A stretch of 64,000 bases of DNA from Rhynchopus sp. YZ270_cl-10. Lineage: Eukaryota > Euglenozoa > Diplonemea > Diplonemida > Diplonemidae. A program made the translations under genes and the position numbers. This document shows positions 23,934 through 36,029 of this stretch, piece after piece. The stretch lies in NCBI GenBank assembly GCA_964035575.1, contig OZ037926.1:248001-312000 (forward strand), written 5' to 3'. Positions within the stretch are counted from its first letter, which is position 1, and every line of letters starts with the position of its first letter. Under the pieces are notes generated by a model. It saw nothing but the letters and a program-made list of their open reading frames with translations. It made no database searches and had not been told where the DNA came from.

Positions 23934-24718
23934 CTGTGGTGATTTGTTTATTAGGACAATATTTTTGGTGATTCAAAAAAAAAAAAAATGCTTCAAAACG
24001 TAGTGAAACCTCCTTTATTCCCCTCCCCCCAAAAATCAGACTAATTTCTCCAATAAAAATCATCCGGCTTTTCCCTGGAGGTTTTTTTTTTTCTTCAAAA
24101 TCAGGGTTTTTTTTAGGATTGGGTGTTTTGACCCTTGGGGGGGGGGGGGGTCGCAAAAAGAGCCCTAATTGGACTCAGAAAAAATTTTCCCCATGCATTC
24201 AGGGCTCTCGCCAATTACCCCTTTTGGCCAAAATGGGGGGTGAATCGGGGGTCCACGAGCCTCCCCCCTGTAAAGCGGTCGCCCGAAATTTTTTCAGTAC
24301 TGCTGACCAGGGACATTGGGAACATAGGGAACTGTATGTATGTACTTTTTTTTGCGGAGCAAAAAAAAATAATATAAAATGGCGCCGCAGGCGAAAAAAA
24401 TTTCAGGGCACGGTGTAAAAAGCAAGCTTTTTACATCATAGAGTCACTCAACGAACCCTTTTTTGCGAAGCAAAAAAGGAAAAATGGCGCCGCAGGCAAA
24501 AAAAAATTGAGGTACAGACCGTATGATGCGGTCAGCAACCCAGTTCCCCGCGGTACTTCCCGAAAACTCACCCCCTTCGGGGGGGTGTCTCGCCCCCAAA
24601 AAAATTTTTTCACCCCCTCCACCCCCCCCAGAATCCTGAAAAAAATCCTGGGGGGGGGCGAGACCCCCCCTCACCCCCCCACAAAAAAAACCCTGAAAAT
24701 GCTAACGTTATTCTCTTA
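23934..24718. repeat. Repeat-rich spacer with ATGGCGCCGCAGGC motif
   Basis: No coding exon is recognised. Two copies of a block containing AAATGGCGCCGCAGGC, a GGTGTAAA word and GAGTCACTCAACGAA lie at about 24355-24520. The same block occurs inside the hAT-like element at about 55990-56100. C/G-rich runs near 24590-24680 and A/T homopolymers make up the rest. Confidence 0.5.
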
Positions 24719-26230
24719 TCATACTCTGTTTTCGATGTTGGGGTGCTCCGCACTGCGTTGTTCTGGAGGAGTGAACGGGAAGTCCTGCGCAACAAGACTG
24801 AGGAACGCATGGTGGAAGGCACTGCGGATCGCGTCGAGCTGCCTGCAGCTGCCGGCCACGTTGTTCTGCGCATTCTGTGGGTCCTTGAGGATGAACGCAG
24901 CACGGTCGCTGTTGCGTCCTCGCCGGAAGATGTCGGTTTTGCCTACATCAATCCCGAAATCATTGAAGTTGAACACCACCCCATAGAATCTGAAGAAATC
25001 GATCAACAACCCTCCTAAGCCGTACCCTGACGCATCTGATCCCATCTGAAACGCAGGGTGGTTCTGCACAAAGCTTACCATCATCAAGCTGATCGCATAC
25101 GACCCAAGCCCCCCCGAGAACGGTTCGTGCATCCCTCTCTGCTGCAAAAAGTACTTCACCACCATCGTCAAAGGGGTGATGATCGGCAGCCGTCTCCGGT
25201 AGGTCTGCACCATCTCAGAGTTGACCCTCCCGTTAGGCGCGTTAAAAGAAATATCAACATCAATCCACGTCGTTTTATGAGTGAATTTTACTAATGGAAC
25301 CTTCGTGGCCTTGATAACCTGTGGGTACGCGTCGTCACAGAGGTCATGTGTTTGGATGTATTTTGACAATGTGTCCATCGCTTCGTGCAGTGCGTTGTTG
25401 TCTCCGGTATCTAAAGCGTCATAACAGATGGTCATATCAACGTCGGAGGTGGGGAGAATCAAATCGGTGACAAGAGACCCAAAGACAACAACCTTCCCCC
25501 CAGGGAAGAGTTTTTCTGCGATTTCGGTCATTTGGTTGACGACAAACTTTCGCATAACGTTTTCTTCGTGGGTAGGTTTCAGGTATTGCACCAAATCGCA
25601 CACTTCATCGTGCAGCCGCACCAAACGGTTTGGATGCGTGTACCCACCATGACTGCGCACCCACATAGGCATTCGTTGTTCAGAAGGTTCCTTATCGTTT
25701 TCATCTTTTGCAAACGAAATGACAATTTGATCGCCAAAAGCAGAGTCCACAGAGTTTTCCGTCGGGAGCGACGGTGTTGCTGCGGCCTCGGATTTTCTCT
25801 CTTTCAAACCACGCTTCATTTCGTCGGTGATAAGGGGAACTTCTCTGGCCTCGGGGATGTCTGCTTCGATGTGAAGGTCGGAACGGCGTTCGACAAAACG
25901 GTTGAGGAGGTCCTCATTCTTCAAGGAGGAACGGCGCATGAGCATATCTGCGACCGCATCAGATTCGGCAGAGGAAGAGGACGAAACGGAGTTGGAGCGT
26001 GAGCGTGGTGCTTCCTGGGCAGAGTCGGCAGACCCCTTTCGTGCCCGCTTTCGCCGTTGTGTTGAAGGTGAAGGTGGGTCTTTCCTCTTAGCGGTGGTGT
26101 CTGTGGTGGCCATAGAGTCGAGGAGGCCTACCCGTGCTGCAGGGGTTGCTGCGGGGGTTGCAAGTGATGTCCCATCAATCCGCTTCTTCACAACCTTCTT
26201 GATAACAACTTTTCGTTTGATAACCGGCAT
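24719..26230 (-). CDS. Trf4/TENT4-type non-canonical poly(A) polymerase (503 aa)
   Basis: It adds short poly(A) tails to RNA. Trf4-family enzymes act in the nucleus with RNA helicase and zinc-knuckle partners to mark RNAs for the exosome. The nucleotidyltransferase signature is visible: FGSLVTDLILPTSDVDM gives the GS motif and the paired catalytic Asp residues, and TWIDVDISFN the third Asp. It is followed by the central domain (LTMVVKYFLQQRGMHEPFSGGLGSY) and the PAP-associated domain (GLGGLLIDFFRFYGVVFN). A basic, Ser-rich N-terminus of about 190 residues (MPVIKRKVVIKKVVKKR, then RRKRARKGS) suggests nuclear targeting. The start at 26230 was chosen because the open frame upstream is only low-complexity sequence. 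Single exon, with all catalytic residues present. Confidence 0.88.
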   Translation of the reverse strand: MPVIKRKVVIKKVVKKRIDGTSLATPAATPAARVGLLDSMATTDTTAKRKDPPSPSTQRRKRARKGSADSAQEAPRSRSNSVSSSSSAESDAVADMLMRRSSLKNEDLLNRFVERRSDLHIEADIPEAREVPLITDEMKRGLKERKSEAAATPSLPTENSVDSAFGDQIVISFAKDENDKEPSEQRMPMWVRSHGGYTHPNRLVRLHDEVCDLVQYLKPTHEENVMRKFVVNQMTEIAEKLFPGGKVVVFGSLVTDLILPTSDVDMTICYDALDTGDNNALHEAMDTLSKYIQTHDLCDDAYPQVIKATKVPLVKFTHKTTWIDVDISFNAPNGRVNSEMVQTYRRRLPIITPLTMVVKYFLQQRGMHEPFSGGLGSYAISLMMVSFVQNHPAFQMGSDASGYGLGGLLIDFFRFYGVVFNFNDFGIDVGKTDIFRRGRNSDRAAFILKDPQNAQNNVAGSCRQLDAIRSAFHHAFLSLVAQDFPFTPPEQRSAEHPNIENRV

Positions 26231-26357
26231 TGTTTGTGTGGTGTTTTTTTTAAAAACCCACTGTGTGGATGGGGTTGGAGGGGGAAAGTGAAGTTGGGGG
26301 TGGGAAAAAAAAAAATGAACCATGGGAGAAAAGGGGAAATGATTATTTATTTTCTTA

Positions 26358-28534
26358 GGGGAATAGTCAGTTATGCCCTACCCTTTTTTTGAAATGGTCA
26401 GAGATACCCGAAAATAAGTTCAGATATTGGTCAGAGATACCCGAAAATAAGTTCAGATATTGGTCAGAGATGCCCCATTTTCAAAAATAGGGCATAACTG
26501 ACCAATATCTGAACTTATTTTCGGGTATTTCGGGTATCTCTGACCATTTCTCAACTTATTTTCGGGCATGTCTGACCATATCGCCAACTTTTTTCGGGTA
26601 CCCCAAAAAAGTTGGTTTTCGGGTATACCCAGATACCCAGGTACCCAGGTACCCAGGTACCCAGGTCCAGGAACAGGTACCCAGGAACAGGAAAAAAGTC
26701 GTGAAAGAGCAACCACAGCTCCACATGACAAACACAAAAGTGTCCAGTCACGTGGGGCATTCATGCACTGAGGAGATAATGTTCCAACAATTTACAAGAA
26801 AGATTACTTAACCTACTGCTGGAAATTGCCAGGTCGTAGTAACACACAAAGTGTGCCTCCGTTCGGGAAGACCGGATATTCTAGAGACCAGAAAGGCCTC
26901 AAGAATATCTTCCGGTAGTCAAGGTAGAACCGAGTGAACGGCCCAAGACCCCCGTGGAGAAGTTAAATGTTGTAATGCTATCAGGTAGAAACTGCGACCA
27001 CTGTCTTACCCTCCTCAATGCATGGTGGTTGATGTCTTCCACAACAAATTTCCTGTACCCAGGTACCCATATTCCCAGACCCACGCAGTACCACGTCGCA
27101 GTACTACGCAAAATTTACCACCAGACCCTGTCTTCGTGCACCTGAAGTACAACGCCGCAGACAGGCCAAACATGCGTTGGACTCAGAGGAATCCCCGCTG
27201 TGCAGGTATCATGAGAACCAACTCCCAGCAACAAGGGGCGCCTTTTGGCGGGCGTTGTTGAGGGTGTTTGGGGTGCAAAGTTTTCCACAATTTTGATGCG
27301 CGGGTACAGAAGTGTTATCTTGTTCTTTCATCTCTAGGAATGTAAATGTCAATCGCGTTTAACTACCACTAGGGCTTGTTCAGTGAACCCACGAGGGGTC
27401 GAAGGGGGTTGGTTATCCCGTATCTATCAAAGGTTGTGTCGACCAGGCGAAACCACACTATGTTACGCTGTACGTTGTTAAATCCGAAGAAATAACACTT
27501 TAGCAGCCGCAGGAAGTTTGCTAAAAAGAGTGCCTCACGCTACACAAACCACCACCCGCGATTGACTTAGATGTTATAACAAAGAGAATTCAGAACAAAA
27601 CAACACCCTGCCCCATACACACTAAATTGTCATGCTTCGAGAGCATGCCTGGGCCAAAATTACTTGACAAAAAAGGCAACAAGACCACCCACAAGGAGTG
27701 TGAAATGTGCACTGGTTTTCTGGGGGAACGCAATATTTTCTTGTGCCTCGTCCTCCGTAAGCAGAGGACAGACTTTCCGGAAGGTTTCCAAAGTCGAATT
27801 TCTTGCACTAGCTATGCTCCCTGGGTTAATGGCTATAGCAGTGACTGACAAAGTGTTCCCACCCCCAGGTCTTCGTCCACAAACAAATCTAGAATAGATT
27901 GATTTGGGTGAAGCCTTGTATTTTGAGTTGTTGAATGTCGGAGAGCGGCGCTCATCGCAATCACGGATGCAGTTCAGATTTCACGATCCTGTGATGAGTG
28001 TAAATGTGGGGTGTGATTAAGTATGGTGTACAAACGCAGTAGTCGGGAAGGGTGAGGTTAATGAAAAAAGTGGTAATAACTATGTATTTCCGCGAAATAA
28101 GGTAGCCTTTTTTCACGCTACAGAGAGTTTCCTGCTGCACTAATGGTTCCCAAGCGAAGCGAGGGACCATGTATAAGGGTTTGCGGGTTTGCGGGTATTT
28201 ACCCCCACTAAAAGTAACTGTGTGTGGGGTAGAGGGGTGAAAATCATACCATGCTGCTTCAATACTGTCTCTGCTGTCGCATTCCCTCATGGTGGGTCAC
28301 TCACCCACTGGGCAAAAAATCAAAGGGGGTACCCCCAAATAAGTGGGTACCCCAAATAAGTTCAGAGATACCCGAAAAAAGTTCAGATATACCCGAAAAT
28401 AAGTTCAAATACCCGAAAATAAGTTCAGATATAGTCAGTTATGCCCTATTTCTGGTTTTCGGGTATATCTGAACTTATTTTCGGGTATCTCTGACCATTT
28501 CAAAAAAAGGGTAGGGTATAACTGACTATTCCCC
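26358..28534. mobile_element. 2.18-kb Mutator-like non-autonomous element B
   Basis: It begins GGGGAATAGTCAGTTATGCC and ends with the matching inverted sequence. The terminal repeats continue through TTTGAAATGGTCAGAGATAC and AAAATAAGTTCAGATAT, at least 75 bp on each side. It is flanked by a perfect 9-bp target duplication, ATTTTCTTA (26349-26357 and 28535-28543), the size typical of Mutator-like elements. Repeated CCCGAAAATAAGTTCAGATA words fill the subterminal zones. The interior is the core also found in element A, in inverted orientation; no intact transposase is visible. It sits between the polymerase start and the 3' end of the cyclase gene. Confidence 0.85.
26630..28175 (-). repeat. Core repeat, inverted second copy of 4384-6115
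   Basis: Nearly identical to the element A core on the other strand, without the 180-bp MITE. Minor differences include small insertions and substitutions spread along its length. Short frames in both copies (for example one containing MVVDVFHNKFPVPRYP) are conserved only because the DNA is. No family was assigned. Confidence 0.75.
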
Positions 28535-28721
28535 ATTTTCTTAAGTCATTCGTTCAAGAAGAAGGGTATGCCGGGTGGCCCACCTCCGAGAGGGGGTGGC
28601 GAGACCCGATCACGCGACATGATTTTATCCCTCAAAATAGGTCTGAAAAAACCTTTATTTTGAGAGAAACTACCCACCCACTTTGCCAATCCCTTTCCCC
28701 TGAATCACTTTACAACGCACT

Positions 28722-31700
28722 TTACTTCGACGGCTTCGATGCAGACGGCAGCATTGCGCCCATGAGCATCTTGCTGAGGTCGACCTTCTTCTTGCTGCTT
28801 GGCGATGGAGGTGCGCTTGGGACACGTTCAAGAGAGATGCGCAGTTCTTCTTCAACGTTGAGTCGCTTCTGTACCTCAGCCTCGACCACCGCTTCAGCCA
28901 AGGACACTACCTTCAGCAGCATGTGTGTGATGCACTCCTTTGTGGGGTTCTCCTCAAGCACCTCGTTCGGGAGGGAACAGACCTGCGGTATGCGGTGGAA
29001 TGCAGTACCTTCCGAGGCGTCACCGTCGCTGCAGTGCGAAGGGGTGCTGGGAGGGGACTGTGTAATGCCGGTTTCGTCGATCCACGCGAGCGCTGCCTTA
29101 GCATAGGGCATGATCTGCGTGGTGGCTGTCGCGACGTGGTCTTCGAAGATGCGGAGGAAGCTGTGCACGCTGGTGTGTGCAGCTGCCAGGGCGTCGTTCC
29201 GCATCTCGTCCGTCATCACGGCCTGCTCCTGACGTGAGGGCGGCTCGTCGCGTGTCACCTCAACCTCAAGGTGCTTCAGCCAAAGGCGTGCTGCCTGCCG
29301 CTTCGCACGCTCCGCCTCATCTGCAGCCTTCTTAAGAACAGAGCGTTCGCGGAGGGCGTTGTCTGTGGGGTGTGTGTGTTGGGTAATCCTGTTGAATTCA
29401 GTAAAGCGCAGACTCGAACCAAGCCAACCGATCTCGACAAAATAAAAAGTTGACTTGAAATACAAAGTACATGAGAATCGCTCAGATTTTGATTAAAGCA
29501 AAGAGGCATACTCAATCGTTGTGCCCGCTCCTTCATCATGCTGAGGTAGCGCATGCTTTCAGGCCGGTCCAGGAGGAAGCTGACCGTACGATAGTGCATG
29601 GAGAGCTGGTGCACTGCGGGGCCGGACTGCGCACTGCGATCTTTGCCGTTGATGTAGTCGTCGTGGCTGCTCATGATCTCCAGATCGATGTCCGCAAGCA
29701 GCGCGACCGTGCACCCGAGGATGTTGAGACGCTGTTCATGCGACCGCAGGTACAGCTGCTTCACCTTCTCGTTGACAGGCTTCTTCAGGCCCTCGGTCTT
29801 GCTGTGCCACGGAAAGTGTATTCTTGACACACTCCGCGGCATCTTCTCCACCTCAAACGCGACCGAAGGGATGAAGATCGAATGGTACCCATCACTGCTG
29901 CTCCGAAACCCCTCCCGCTCCAGATCCCGCACCGCAAGCTTCTTCAGGACGTCTGATGTGACCAAAATCTCTCCCATATGCGCGTATTCACAGAGCTTCG
30001 CGGCTTTTGCCTTTTTGTCGGGGTTTAGCGACTCCCCTTCGCTGCCTCGGGCGGGGCGGAGTTTGCCTGAGGTTTGGACCCCTATACGGTGCTGTATACC
30101 TGTCGGTGCGGGGGCACGACTGCGTCGTACTATGGTTGCCAGCTCCTTGGCCCATTGGAGGAGTTGCTTGCCCGAACCAAAGACCATTACTATGCAGGTC
30201 CCTTCGTCTTCGATGATGAGACCGCCTTTGGCGTTGCGCACGCTGCTCATGGTGTATGCTGCAGAGGTAGTGGGCACCTGAATGACAGCGGTGAGCACAT
30301 CGTTCACCGGCACCGCGACCGGCCGGGGGACAAAAACCGCGAATTTTTCGTCGCCAAAGGCAGGCTTGACATAGCCCTTCGTGCGCGCCTTGAGAGACGT
30401 TGGGGTCAACGACACATCGTCCCCAGAGAATTCATGGAATTTGAGGCAATTTGACTGTACTGCCTCCCAGACCTTCTTTTCGCAGAGGATTTCACCGCCC
30501 GATGCACGCCCGCAAAGCTCCGAGGAGCGTAGAATCTCCTGCCCGCAGGCATAAGAGGTGGAGAGCACGCCGCTCTTCTCTTTTTGCGGTTTTCCTGAAT
30601 GCACGCCACAACGGATGCGTGGGCCACACCAATGGTTGGCGACGTGGCTGAATTCATCGCCGATACCGAGCGGCCATTTTGTTGTTAGCGCGGTGGTTTG
30701 GAGAAGCGCTGCTGTAGCAAGACAGTCATCCGCAGAGGTGAAAAGGATTAACACCGCGTCGCCGTTGACTCGGGTCAGTTCACCGTTCTGTTTGGAACAG
30801 AGTGTTGCAATCATGCGGTGCAACGTTGCCACCACAGTCCGCATCTTGACTGGCTCCGCCTCCCACAGTGCATAAGAGTCATCGATGTCCACAGTCAACA
30901 TGTAGACAACCTCATCCTTCTTCTGGCTCATCCCCTTCACCTTCTCCTCAATGAGCGACAGCATCTGTTCCTCCTTTTCGCTCACCTCCACGGTAAACAT
31001 ACAGCGCTCCACACGATTCCGCAACGCAACGTTAAGCTCCGAAGTCAACGGATGCACCGGAGGCTCCCTCTTCTCCCCACCACCCTCTTTGTATCGGTTC
31101 CTGAGGATATGCGGCACGATGCTGGTACATGCCTCACCTTCGTTGGTTTGGTGGATTTGGGTGACACAATGCTTCTCATGCCAATGTACCGTTTCACCTG
31201 GGGTCATATCTGCTGGAAGTGACGCTGCAACGAGAAAATCTGACGCCGCAAGGTCCTTATACATAGCAGGCTCACATAGGATCTGCCCACCCCTCGCAAA
31301 GTCTAGCAATGTCACCGCAGTTTTCATGAAGGTGCCACGGTAATGTGTCTTCCCCTTTTCGTCCACCTCTGTCAGGCACGGACCCTTTGCGATAGACATA
31401 CGCATTCTCAGACCTCTAAACAGAACAACGTCACCACGGGGTTCCTTTACCTTCGCTATTCCTGGAATTCCGTCAACCTCCGGAGGATAGTCTAACTCAA
31501 GCAACCCCAGCTGTACTGTGAGGCACCAGTTGAGTGCGAGCTCTGGTTTGCCAAAGACGAACATCGCAGCATCGCCTTCGCTGGAAACATGATATGCTTT
31601 GAACCGCTTTGAAGATTCCGCAAAAAGACGATTTTTCAACCCTGAGCAGACCTGCATTATCGATGCATGGTTTTGCCATAAAAAAGGCGAGTCTTCGATG

Positions 31701-34700
31701 TCCACAAAAACCGCGGTCACAACACCACTAGGTCCGCGTACATTCGCTCCAACCGGTTCAATAATTGTTTCTGCAGGAGGTGCGACCACCATTCTCGCAA
31801 AATGCGACTTCCTCCCCTTCAATTGAAACGGCAAAATCTGAGCAAATTGCTCGCCACTTTTCACGCTTTCCCCTACGTCACAAAGCTCATAGTCGACCTC
31901 CAACGCCATCTCTGGAGTTACCTTCAAAAAGGGACATAACGTTTGCCCAGGTTTGCAAACATTCAATACCTGCATGCCAACCTCAACCGGTTCCCCTGTG
32001 TAATTATACCGCAGCGTGAGGGGGTCCTTTTTGAGGTTCGGGGTGCCAACGGTGATCGAGGTTCTGGTTTGGAGTCCGGAGAATAGGGTAGTGCCGTCTT
32101 CGACAATCTTCACTGCAATGTCGGTGAAGGAGAGGAGTGCGTCTGGCCATTCCGCTGTGAGGCAGAGGGTCTGCAGGGAGGCAGCGAATTTAACTGCAGC
32201 CTCGATTGTCTGAAAGGCGATTGCGATAAAGTCGCCGTCCGAGCGGATTACGTAGCCGGCATTCTTTTCGAGCAAACTCCGGTAGATTTCGACCAAAATA
32301 TCAACAGACTGCGAAGCCACCGCAGGAGCAACGTTCCACAACCCAGGAATGCACGCAGCGGTGTGCAATATCGCAATCTCCCCCTTCGGCGCCTCGAGCT
32401 CCGCCTTTTGCAGCTTGTGGTCCAGCTCGGCCAACTCCCGTTCTTGGTCTTCGTTGAGTTGTTTCATTTCCAGCACCGTTTCTCCCACGATTTCTGCCCG
32501 TTGTGCCTTCTTTGTTCTTTCAGAAAGCGCCTTTGGAAGAAGTGAGAACACCTTTTCCCCTTCAAATCCGCCAAGGTTTTCGAGGGTTTTGGTGGAGATT
32601 TCGTTGAGAAATGGGTCGTCGCACTCTTCAATTTCAACCCGGAGACGTTCGTCGAGCTCGCGACTCACCAACACTTCGCCTCCGTGACAGTGTTCGAGAA
32701 TACGCATGCCTTTGATACTGACTGGCCCGAGGTAGTCCACCTTCCCTCCAGGGCTTTCTTGACAGAGCGGCCATCCTGTATGGATACCCATACGCAGGCG
32801 GAGACCACGCCAGAGGAGAGAGGTGCCGGCGGAGTTGTTGATCGGTTTGCATTCCCGCACCGCAAGGAGCTCTTCGGGCCATTCCAAAGCAAGAAGTGCT
32901 GTCTGTACCTGCATTGCCCACCGCGCTGCCGCAAGAGGACTGCCAAACGCCGCCGCAAAGGCGCCCCCCTCAGCATGCACCTCATACCCATCACACTCCG
33001 CCAGGGTCGACCGAATGAGATGGTTGTGCAGCTCCAGCCCTGCCATCATCCCTCCTTGGGCAGCCTCCCAAAGCTTCCTTGAATTATGAATCGTAGTAAA
33101 AACCAATGTCACCTCCCCAGCCGGGGCTGGTGTGGTGTTCCCTACAGGAGGCTCCTCCACTGCAGGCGGGTCGTCCTTTTTGAAGTGGTTGCGGCGCGTT
33201 TTGAGTTCCTCTGCGAAGACGTGGTGGAGGAGCACATCTTCGTCGTATCCCTTCAAATGGAAATAACCCAATTCATATAGGTGGCCACCTACGCCGATGT
33301 ATTTGAAGGGGTCTTCGTCGAAGTAGGGTTTCAGCTCTTCGTAGGCAGTGCCGGAGAGGACCACTTCACCTCCACGGCCTTTGGAGGAGACGCGTGCGGC
33401 GAAATTCACTTCTGGTCCGAAATAGTCCATCCGTAGTGTCGTAGGGTCTTCTTCAGCCATAGCCTCCCCAAGGTGAATGCCCATTCTAACCCGGATGCCA
33501 GAGAACACAACATTCCCGTCATCGTCATATTTGATGTCCGTTGTGTCCTCTACACCACAAATATCTTCGGGCCATTCGGTGTGCAGACATTCCACCTGGA
33601 CTTCGACACACCATCTGCAGGCATCAAGAGTGTCTTGGAATGATACCATGAAGGCGTCTCCTTCGGTCTTTACTTCATATCCGTTAAACCGTTTGATGGC
33701 ACGGCGCATGAGGATGTTGTGGTCTTTGATTGCCTGACGCATGCCAACTGGAGAAAGATTCCATAAAAAGGTCGAAGATTGGATATCCGTGAACACCAAT
33801 GCGCACATCCCAGAGGGTGCTATCTCTAATGGAATGTGACGCCCTATTTGTGCTTTTAAATCTTCTTCGGTTTGTCGCCGTGAGGTAACTGCACTAGAAA
33901 ATCCGGAAGGAGAGAAATCTGCTGTAGACTCCATGCCATCATCGGTTAAGTTGTCTGATATGAATGCTACCATTTGCCCAAATGGGTCGCCTCCAGTTGC
34001 ATTCGTGGTTTGCGTTCCGGTGGTTTCGCGGTCTCGGTTGATCATATCTTGTAGATCGCTTTTCGCTGCTGCTTCCCGCTCTTTGAGTTGTTCGCATAGT
34101 AGTTCTGCGCGGGTTAAGGCTTCGTCTCGGTCCCATATGTCTTTGAGGAGCTGTGTCTTATGGAGCTTGCTTGTAGTGTTTAGCATCGCGTTTTTGACGG
34201 TTAGATCTTTGATTTGCTGGGTTAAGGTTTCATCGGGAGGGATCGGGTCTGTTAGCGAGGCGATGTCTTTGAAGCGGGGGCCTTCGTTCATGTTGGTGAG
34301 CAGGTTGTCGCAGAAGGTGCGGTCGCCCGCCATGGCCTGTTTGAGGAGAAGATCGTTGTATTGCGTGAGTCCTTCGCTCTGTGCGGTGGCGCGTTCGAAT
34401 TTCTCCTCTAAATCGCACAGTGCTGCCTGTTGTCGGTCGTTTTGCTGTAACAACTCCGTTAACAATCCCAAATGCCCCCCAGAAGACTCCCGCAAAATCT
34501 CCGAATGTTTATGAAAATGCAAAAAAAAGACGTCAAAAAAGGTGTACGAAGTGCTCCCATTGTCCCCCTCATTTTTCTTCAACAAATCCATCACCGGGGT
34601 AATGACCTCTGCGGTAAGCTCTGATATAGAAGAAACTGGGGTTAATAGAGTAGCGTACGCTGCTTGAGATTCAAAGGCACAACAGGAAAGCAATTTGTGC

Positions 34701-35242
34701 GAATTTGTCAGCAATTTGATGATTTTCGCGTCGGTCTCTGTCGTAAAAGAATGCTTCCGGGCGGCAAGGTATTCTCGAAGCCGTTTCTCTGCTTCTGACG
34801 CATCAGCCTCCGCGACCTCTGTCTTGCCTTCGTCTGCACTCTGCACAGTCTGCACACCGACACTCACGCTGTGCACACTGTTCTTCTTCTTGAAGATTTC
34901 CAAGGGGGACTCCGGCTTGCGTGATAATTGACGGTGTTTGGCACTCCCTAGTGGTATCACAGCGGGCGTCCCTAACCCTTGGGATTGCATCGACCCGCTT
35001 TTGCTCACAAAGAGCTTAGGGATCGGCATTCCGAAGGACGAAGCATCGGAGACACCGGACCTGGATCCTGGATCCTCTGGGAGAGGGTCCGTCGGGGAAT
35101 CGAAGACAGACAACCTCGGGTGTGTCTGTAGCACACTGTTCCGGCTGCCTCGCTTTGGCCAGAGTTGTAATTGTGTCGTATTACGACCCTTCTTCCGCAT
35201 AGGGGTTGACACCGGAGGGAACGGTACATGCTGAGGACCCAT
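28722..35242 (-). CDS. Protein with six tandem class III cyclase homology domains (2123 aa)
   Basis: Two exons: 35242-29512 and 29362-28722, with a 149-bp intron. Class III cyclases make cAMP or cGMP from ATP or GTP using two metal-binding Asp residues and an Asn/Arg pair at a dimer interface. Domains start near residues 467, 705, 949, 1169, 1443 and 1645. Domain 1 looks complete: FTDIQSS and EGDAFMV (both Asp) and GPEVNFAARV (Asn/Arg). Domain 2 has lost both Asp (FTTIHNS, EGGAF). Domain 3 keeps one (DGDFIAI). Domains 4 and 5 keep both (FVDIEDS/EGDAAM, TVDIDDS/NGDAVL) but lack the Asn/Arg pair. Domain 6 is the most diverged. The N-terminal 460 residues contain predicted coiled coil (LLQQNDRQQAALCDLEEKF). 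The last exon is helical, followed by a Ser/Pro/Lys tail. No membrane segment is seen, so it is probably cytosolic or cytoskeletal. The start at 35242 avoids a low-complexity upstream extension. Confidence 0.85.
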
Positions 35243-36029
35243 GCTGAGAGTGAGGGGGGGTGGAGAAGCAAAAAAGCGAAGTTTTGTTACAAAGGGGGCG
35301 CCTGCTTCACTGAGTGCGAAGGAAAGGCAACGAAGGTCGTGGAGAGAAGAGGCGGGCTCATTCAAACGTCTTGGGGGGAAAAGGTGTCTGGAAGGGTGGC
35401 GAGGATGGGAGGTGACTGATGTGCAGGGGGGAGCAGGAGCAGAGTGCAATGCGGGAGTGTGTTTCTTTTTTTCCCAGTTTTTTTCTGTGGGGTGGGGCAA
35501 ATGGGGCGTACATAGGAATGGGATGCCATGTGGTAAACCTTAAGAAGATGTACACGTATTGAGGCATCTCGCATGTAGTAAGGCGGTCGGGCTCTTGCCA
35601 CATGCACAGTTGGCCACGACACTCATGTGTGGTTGATGCACTTTGCATGAAGAAAATAACACAGGTCTGCACCATGAAGAGGCAGCAGCCGTCTGGCCAC
35701 GACACACTCAGCAAAGCAGAGAGGTGTGGAATGGCACAAGGTTAGGTCGTGCAGTCGCAGAGGCTGTGTGTGGAGTTCCGTGCAGGAGACGAAGTGAAAT
35801 AGGCACCAAAGGGTGGAAAAGAGTATGGCGAAGACAGGTGGCAGGGGAGGTGTGATGAATGCATCGCATCAAAGGTGTCGTCCTATGCTGAGGACAGACG
35901 TGATGCTGGATGCAAGGCAAACATCGAAGCAGATCAGAGGGAAACAAAAAGAGAGGAAAATATGTGTGAGTGCAACGCCTCTGTGGACGGTAGGCACGGA
36001 GAAGAGAAAAAAAATATACACAACACGAC
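35243..36029. other. Spacer; contains 3' flank of ABC gene 1 duplicated at 38.8-39.4 kb
   Basis: No gene is supported. From about 35630 to 36029 the sequence is almost identical to 38830-39387, the region beyond the stop codon of ABC gene 2, except that about 160 bp present there (39050-39210) are missing here. The identity runs straight into the coding region, so this is one duplicated or converted tract, not a separate gene. Confidence 0.7.

Noticed and set aside
29363-29511. tRNA-like sequence in the cyclase intron
   Set aside because: A GGTTCGAG B-box-like word is present, but no A-box at the right distance and no cloverleaf; only a weak relative of the dispersed repeat family.
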